Part shown: positions 6,254 through 9,389 of the stretch, piece after piece
How positions within the stretch are numbered: the first letter of the stretch is position 1
Layout of the letters: each line of letters opens with the position of its first letter
Assembly: GCA_019347995.1 (NCBI GenBank)
Contig: JAHWKH010000067.1
Span: 1-9,389, forward strand
DNA length: 9,389 nucleotides
Source: Gemmatimonadota bacterium
GTDB taxonomy: Bacteria; Gemmatimonadota; Gemmatimonadetes; Longimicrobiales; UBA6960
Reading direction: 5' to 3'
Program-made: the position numbers and the translations under genes
The notes under the pieces: model-generated
Told to the model about the DNA's origin: nothing
Database searches by the model: none
The model's input: the letters and a program-made list of their open reading frames with translations, nothing else

Positions 6254-7569
6254 GAGGGAGGATCGTGGGGGAACGGCGGCGTGGACGCGCCCGCGGGCCC
6301 CCGGTCCAGGAGCAGCGCGCGCACGCCCCCTCCTTCGGCGACCTCCCGTCCCTGGGGCACCACCACGAGGGCGTCCGCCAGCGCGAGGCTCCGGACCAGC
6401 CCGGACGACTGGGGCCCCGCGAGCCAGGCGATCCTCTCTCCGCTCCGGTGGGCCAGGCGCACCCGCCAGGCGCGCGCGTGGCGGCCGCCTCCGGACAGGG
6501 GTTCGCCGGCCACGGCCTGGACCGACGGCAGGTGGACGTCGCTGCGGCCGGCGGCGCGCATCAGAAACGGCCGCACCAGGAGCTGGAAGGTGACGAAGGC
6601 GGACGCGGGATTGCCGGGCAGGCTGAAGACGGGGAGCGGAGGGCCCGAGTCGCGGGGAAGATGGCCGAAGCCGAACGGCGTCCCCGGGCGCAGGCGGACG
6701 CGCCAGAAATCGAGCTGGAAGCCCATCGCGTCGAGCACCCTCTTGAAGAGATAGGCTTCGCCCATGGAGGCGCCGCCCACCGTCACCAGGGCGTCGGCGG
6801 CCACCGCCCGCTCCAGGTGCGCCCGCACGGCGTCCTCCCGGTCGGGCGCCACCCCCAGGGCGACGGCCTGCGCTCCGCAGCCCGCCAGCGCCGCGGCGAG
6901 CATGGGGCCGTTGCTGTCGGGAATGCCGCGCCCCGCCACGACGTCCTCGAAGGCGTCGGCGCCGCGAAGCTCGTCGCCGCTGCACAGCACCGCCACTCGG
7001 GGACGGATCGCCACGCGCACGGTGGCTCGCCCGGCCGACGCCAGCGCCGCCACCTGCCCGGCTCCGATGGCGGCTCCGGCGGCCAGGACCACGTCGCCCG
7101 TCCGCGTGTCCTCGCCGGCGGGCCGCACGTTCCTGCCCCGGTCCCGATCGTCCTTCACGGCGACGCGTCCGGCCGCGCCCGCCTCGGCGTCGGTGTGCTC
7201 CACGCGGACGACGGAGTCGGCGCCGCCGGGGATCGGTCCGCCCGTCATGATGCGGACCGCCTCCCCCGGTCCCACCTCCGGCGTGTCGGCGGCGTCTCCG
7301 GCCCACACCTCCCCCACCACCCGCAGGACCCGGGGCGCGTGCTCCGAGGCGCCGTCGATGTCCGCCCCGCGCACGGCGTAGCCGTCCATGGCGCTGTTGT
7401 CCCAGGGAGGAAGCGTGGCTCCCGCCGTGACGTCCTCGCCCAGGACCCTTCCGAACGCTGCCTCGAGCGCCACCTCCTCGGAGGCGAGGCGCGGCGTCGC
7501 GGCCATGATCCGGGCCAGGGCGTCGCCCGGCGCGAGCCAGTCGGGGTCCCTGCTCTCGAAGCGGGTCAC
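6250..7569 (-). CDS. moeA: Molybdopterin molybdotransferase (MoeA family), with unusual active-site residues
   Basis: MoeA inserts molybdate into adenylylated molybdopterin in the last step of molybdenum cofactor synthesis. 439 aa from a GTG start that leaves a standard N terminus (DALARIMAATPRL...ALEAAFGRVLGEDV). Family motifs: LPPWDNSAMDGYAVR (53-67), GGPIPGGADSVVRVEHT, RPAGEDTR, the central MoCF domain with CSGDEL, PDSNGPML, GGASMGEAYLFK (265-276) and FSLPGNPASAF (near 313-323), and the C-terminal domain with GPQSSGLVRSLALADAL. Compared with Escherichia coli MoeA, the GGVSVGEAD aspartate is Tyr273 here and the two lysines of IKPGKPFAFG are Arg and Thr (LRPGTPFGFG). The gene follows the beta-barrel gene by 40 bp and overlaps the M23 gene by 4 bp; no other cofactor gene is visible. 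It may be a diverged MoeA subgroup rather than an inactive copy. Confidence 0.92.
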   Translation of the reverse strand: MTRFESRDPDWLAPGDALARIMAATPRLASEEVALEAAFGRVLGEDVTAGATLPPWDNSAMDGYAVRGADIDGASEHAPRVLRVVGEVWAGDAADTPEVGPGEAVRIMTGGPIPGGADSVVRVEHTDAEAGAAGRVAVKDDRDRGRNVRPAGEDTRTGDVVLAAGAAIGAGQVAALASAGRATVRVAIRPRVAVLCSGDELRGADAFEDVVAGRGIPDSNGPMLAAALAGCGAQAVALGVAPDREDAVRAHLERAVAADALVTVGGASMGEAYLFKRVLDAMGFQLDFWRVRLRPGTPFGFGHLPRDSGPPLPVFSLPGNPASAFVTFQLLVRPFLMRAAGRSDVHLPSVQAVAGEPLSGGGRHARAWRVRLAHRSGERIAWLAGPQSSGLVRSLALADALVVVPQGREVAEGGGVRALLLDRGPAGASTPPFPHDPPS

Positions 7570-7609
7570 GACGCGCGAGCGGCGGGGACGTGCGGGGCGG
7601 GGGACACGG

Positions 7610-8299
7610 TCAGAACCGGTAGCCGATCCCCAGCGTGAGGAGGGGGCCGCTCACCCAGGCGCCCTCGCCCACCGGTCCCAGCTCCCGCTCCGGGTCGCGC
7701 CACCCCAGGGGCATGTCCAGCTTCCAGAGGTTGAGGAGCGCGTCTCCCCGCGCCACGAAGTGGTCGGAGAGGAACCACCTCAGGCCGCCACCGGCGACGC
7801 CGATGAAGCCGGTCCCCATCTCGAAGCGGTCGTCCACCAGCAGGCGCTCGTCCTCGGGCTGCCCGCCCGAAAGGTCCACCGTCACGCCCCCCCCGGCCAC
7901 CAGGAACGGGTTCAGGTTGTTCCACGTGCGGCGGCCCGTGAGGCTCAGCTTGACCCTCAGGTCGGCGGTGAGGATCTCGACGTCGGCCTCCTCGATGACG
8001 CGATCGCCCTCCACCCGCCCGGGGTCCACCACGTTGCGCGTGGTGGGCATGTAGCTCACGGCGGCCTCCATGGAGATCGGCCCCGAGACCTCCAGGCCGT
8101 AGCGGACCCCCACGACGGGGCCGGGGCCGGGTCCCAGATCGAAAGGCCCCCGCCCGGGGCTCAGCTGCCCCCCGAACACGCCGATCTCGTGCGACGTGTC
8201 GAAGAAGCGATAGGGAGAAGGCACGCTCTGGGCGGAGCCGATTTCGGCCCACGCGAGGGCGCACAGGCTCGCCAGGATCGGGAACGAGCGGATTGGCAT
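7610..8299 (-). CDS. Outer-membrane beta-barrel protein (family not recognised)
   Basis: 229 aa from the ATG at 8299. The N terminus is a classical signal peptide ([25 protein letters not shown], cleavage about residue 23). The mature part has alternating hydrophobic/polar strands with glycine and aromatic girdle residues ([93 protein letters not shown]) and ends [12 protein letters not shown]-terminal Phe is the usual recognition signal of BAM-assembled outer-membrane proteins. The pattern resembles small OmpA/OmpW-like or porin-family 8-stranded barrels, but I cannot name a family. It is first in a probable minus-strand operon with moeA and the M23 peptidase. An in-frame reading extends to 9307 but is antisense to the SH3 gene before this ATG. 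Confidence 0.8.
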   Translation of the reverse strand: MPIRSFPILASLCALAWAEIGSAQSVPSPYRFFDTSHEIGVFGGQLSPGRGPFDLGPGPGPVVGVRYGLEVSGPISMEAAVSYMPTTRNVVDPGRVEGDRVIEEADVEILTADLRVKLSLTGRRTWNNLNPFLVAGGGVTVDLSGGQPEDERLLVDDRFEMGTGFIGVAGGGLRWFLSDHFVARGDALLNLWKLDMPLGWRDPERELGPVGEGAWVSGPLLTLGIGYRF

Positions 8300-8441
8300 C
8301 GGCGGTCGTTTGGGTGGTTCGGATGGAGGGTCGTCGAATTGACGGCCCCGCGTCGTCCGGACAGATTCGTGGCGGGGGCCGCTGCCCTCCTTTGGAAGCC
8401 GGATGATGTAACCCCCGCCACCCCCATTCGTTTCAGCAGGC
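8300..8441. promoter_or_regulatory. Divergent intergenic region with candidate promoter and inverted repeat
   Basis: 142 bp between two divergent genes. On the + strand TTGACG (8339-8344), a 17-bp spacer and CAGATT (8362-8367) form a possible sigma-70 promoter (5 of 6 and 3 of 6 matches) for the SH3 gene. Downstream of it, GTGGCGGGGG (8369-8378) and CCCCCGCCAC (8412-8421) are a perfect 10-bp inverted repeat 33 nt apart. No convincing minus-strand promoter for the beta-barrel gene was found, though one is expected here. Confidence 0.4.
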
Positions 8442-9389
8442 ATGACCGACCCCCTCCGCGGACGGGGCGCCCGGGTTTTCCTGGTCGTCGCCTCCGCCTC
8501 CATCGTGCTGTTGGCGCCTCCCCCGAGCGCCGGTGCCCAGACGGCCACCGCGACGGTCCGCGTCCAGGAGAACTTCCGCGCCGAGCCCAACGGGCGGGTG
8601 ATGGGGGTCCTGGAGCCGGCCACGCGGCTGCGCGTCGTCTCGCGCCGTGATCGTTGGATCGAGGCCGAGGTGGAGGGCTGGATGTGGATGCGCTCCCTCC
8701 AGGTCAACCGGCAGGACGACCTGGACCTCGTCGTCTCGCAGGAAGGAGGCGAGAACCTGAGGGCCGAGCCCTCGGGCCGGGTCCTGGGGCGCTTCGAGCG
8801 AGGCACGCTCCTCGACGAGCGCGAGCGCATACCCGGCTGGATCCGGGTGCGCCGGCGTGGGTGGGTGTGGGGACCCTCGGCCGATGTCGCCGGCGGCGCG
8901 GGAGGGGCCGCGGCCCCGGCGGGGCCGGAGACCCGGTCGCCGTCCGCAGCCCCACCCGCCGCAGTGCCCGCGGCCTCCCCGGGTGGGGAAGCGCCGTCCG
9001 GCCGGGCGGCTACCGGAGGCCGCGTCCCCGGGGCCGGCCCGGGGGGCGCCGCCATTCTCGCCTCACCCGACGGGGACACCCTCGCCCTCGCCAGGGCGGG
9101 CATGGAGCTGCCCGTGCTGGCACGGGAGGGCAACTGGGCCCGGGTGCGGGTGGACGGCTGGGTCTGGATGCCGCCGGCCGCGGCCGCGGTCATCTCCGAG
9201 CTCATCGTCGCTCCCAGGAACACCCCGTGGTTCCAGTCGAAGGACTCGGTGACGAGCGGCACCACCGTGGCGCGGCGCCCACCGAAGATCATGGCGTCGA
9301 CCGCCACGCCCTTGGGGTCCTCCCACTCCGGCGCGATGGCCGGGTCCTGCGACGCCGGCGTCGTGAAGCGACCATTGGGATGCGCGGCC
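8442..9389 (+). CDS. Secreted protein with three SH3-like repeats; 3' end replaced or lost
   Basis: ATG at 8442 is the only usable start (in-frame TAA at 8409). A signal peptide (hydrophobic [13 protein letters not shown], cleavage SAGA|Q near residue 32) sends it to the periplasm or surface. Repeat 1 (about 36-88) and repeat 2 (about 95-148) share TxxVRxxxNxRAEPxGRVxGxxExxTxL...W....RGW.W, the bacterial SH3 pattern found in cell-wall-targeting proteins. A Pro/Ala/Gly-rich linker (about 150-200) leads to repeat 3 (about 204-245: AILASPDG...[18 protein letters not shown]). From about 9175 onward the reading frame stays open to the window edge, but that stretch is antisense to a carboxykinase gene and does not look like protein. 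I therefore treat only about residues 1-249 (to ~9188) as real, and the true C terminus as missing. It may bind peptidoglycan; no catalytic domain is visible. Confidence 0.75.
   Translation, partial: MTDPLRGRGARVFLVVASASIVLLAPPPSAGAQTATATVRVQENFRAEPNGRVMGVLEPATRLRVVSRRDRWIEAEVEGWMWMRSLQVNRQDDLDLVVSQEGGENLRAEPSGRVLGRFERGTLLDERERIPGWIRVRRRGWVWGPSADVAGGAGGAAAPAGPETRSPSAAPPAAVPAASPGGEAPSGRAATGGRVPGAGPGGAAILASPDGDTLALARAGMELPVLAREGNWARVRVDGWVWMPPAAAAVISELIVAPRNTPWFQSKDSVTSGTTVARRPPKIMASTATPLGSSHSGAMAGSCDAGVVKRPLGCAA
9170..9389 (-). pseudogene. pckG: GTP-dependent phosphoenolpyruvate carboxykinase fragment, truncated at 3' end
   Basis: Read from the right edge leftward (codons begin at 9388), the - strand encodes [16 protein letters not shown]..., then [19 protein letters not shown], then [23 protein letters not shown]. 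This is the well-conserved middle of GTP-type PEPCK (compare human PCK1 HPNSRFCTPASQ, IIFGGRR, WQHGVFVGAAMRSEATAAA), the enzyme interconverting oxaloacetate and phosphoenolpyruvate. The substrate-binding Asn/Arg of HPNxRF and the second Arg of FGGRR are present. The match ends at AAAAG (about 9173); the expected DPFAM...GYNFGDYLAHWL and the ~150-residue C-terminal region with the guanine-binding aromatics are absent, and the next bases read as the antisense of the SH3 gene. The 5' part lies off the window. It may be a true truncated gene or an assembly chimera. Confidence 0.8.
9175..9189. repeat. GC palindrome at the SH3/PEPCK junction
   Basis: CGGCCGCGGCCG (9175-9186) and CCGCGGCCGCGG (9178-9189) are two overlapping perfect 12-bp palindromes. 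They lie where the + strand stops resembling the SH3 protein ([10 protein letters not shown]) and the - strand stops resembling PEPCK (MTAAAAG). Both genes read alanine codons here, so the same GC string fits either, which is what microhomology at a join would look like. Confidence 0.7.

Noticed and set aside
5810..7306. 498-residue minus-strand reading frame
   Set aside because: The first two thirds are a shadow of moeA in another frame, rich in Arg and Gly; real coding begins at the ATG at 6253 (M23 peptidase).
7610..9307. Single 565-residue minus-strand reading frame
   Set aside because: It strings together a piece of PEPCK, about 850 bases antisense to the SH3 gene, and the real beta-barrel gene. 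Only the parts before about 9173 and from the ATG at 8299 look like protein.
1..9389. Defence island, toxin-antitoxin, biosynthetic cluster or mobile element
   Set aside because: No transposase, integrase, terminal repeats, toxin pair, or biosynthetic core enzyme was recognised. The gene set is mainly housekeeping and envelope functions.

Overview
This is a very GC-rich window (about 70% G+C by eye) with tightly packed genes, GTG and TTG starts, periplasmic and outer-membrane proteins (a signal-peptide SH3 protein, a lipoprotein M23 peptidase, a beta-barrel protein ending in Phe) and few Shine-Dalgarno sites. That fits a Gram-negative, probably aerobic, high-GC soil or environmental lineage. 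Gemmatimonadota or a similar phylum is my best guess, but nothing here proves it.

Left part, + strand: the C-terminal part of a nucleic-acid-binding protein cut by the left edge (1-1551; OST-HTH/LOTUS-like domain, two in-frame tandem-repeat linkers and a helix-hairpin-helix segment). It is followed closely by a 3-methyladenine DNA glycosylase (1640-2233) and, after a gap with two small GC hairpins, an NhaC-family Na+/H+ antiporter (2398-3855). A 197-bp gap holds a plausible sigma-70 type promoter (3981-4009) in front of etfB-etfA (4053-5803), the two subunits of an electron transfer flavoprotein.

Middle part, - strand: a probable operon, read right to left, of an outer-membrane beta-barrel protein (7610-8299), a MoeA-family molybdopterin molybdotransferase (6250-7569) and a short M23/LytM lipoprotein peptidase (5810-6253). 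The last two overlap by ATGA. The M23 gene converges on etfA with only 6 bp between the stops.

Right part: a 142-bp divergent intergenic region with a 10-bp perfect inverted repeat, then a secreted protein with three SH3-like repeats on the + strand (from 8442). Near 9170-9190 the sequence changes identity. From there to the right edge the - strand encodes about 70 residues of GTP-dependent phosphoenolpyruvate carboxykinase, which stop abruptly where the C-terminal nucleotide-binding part should follow. The switch lies in a GC palindrome where two convergent genes appear to be joined. It is either a deletion or an assembly chimera, and it is the most unusual structure in the window.

I see no CRISPR array, transposase, rRNA or tRNA and no recognisable defence cassette. 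Most of the window is ordinary housekeeping content. The items worth a second look are the right-end junction, the repeat-rich LOTUS/HhH protein and the altered MoeA active-site motifs.
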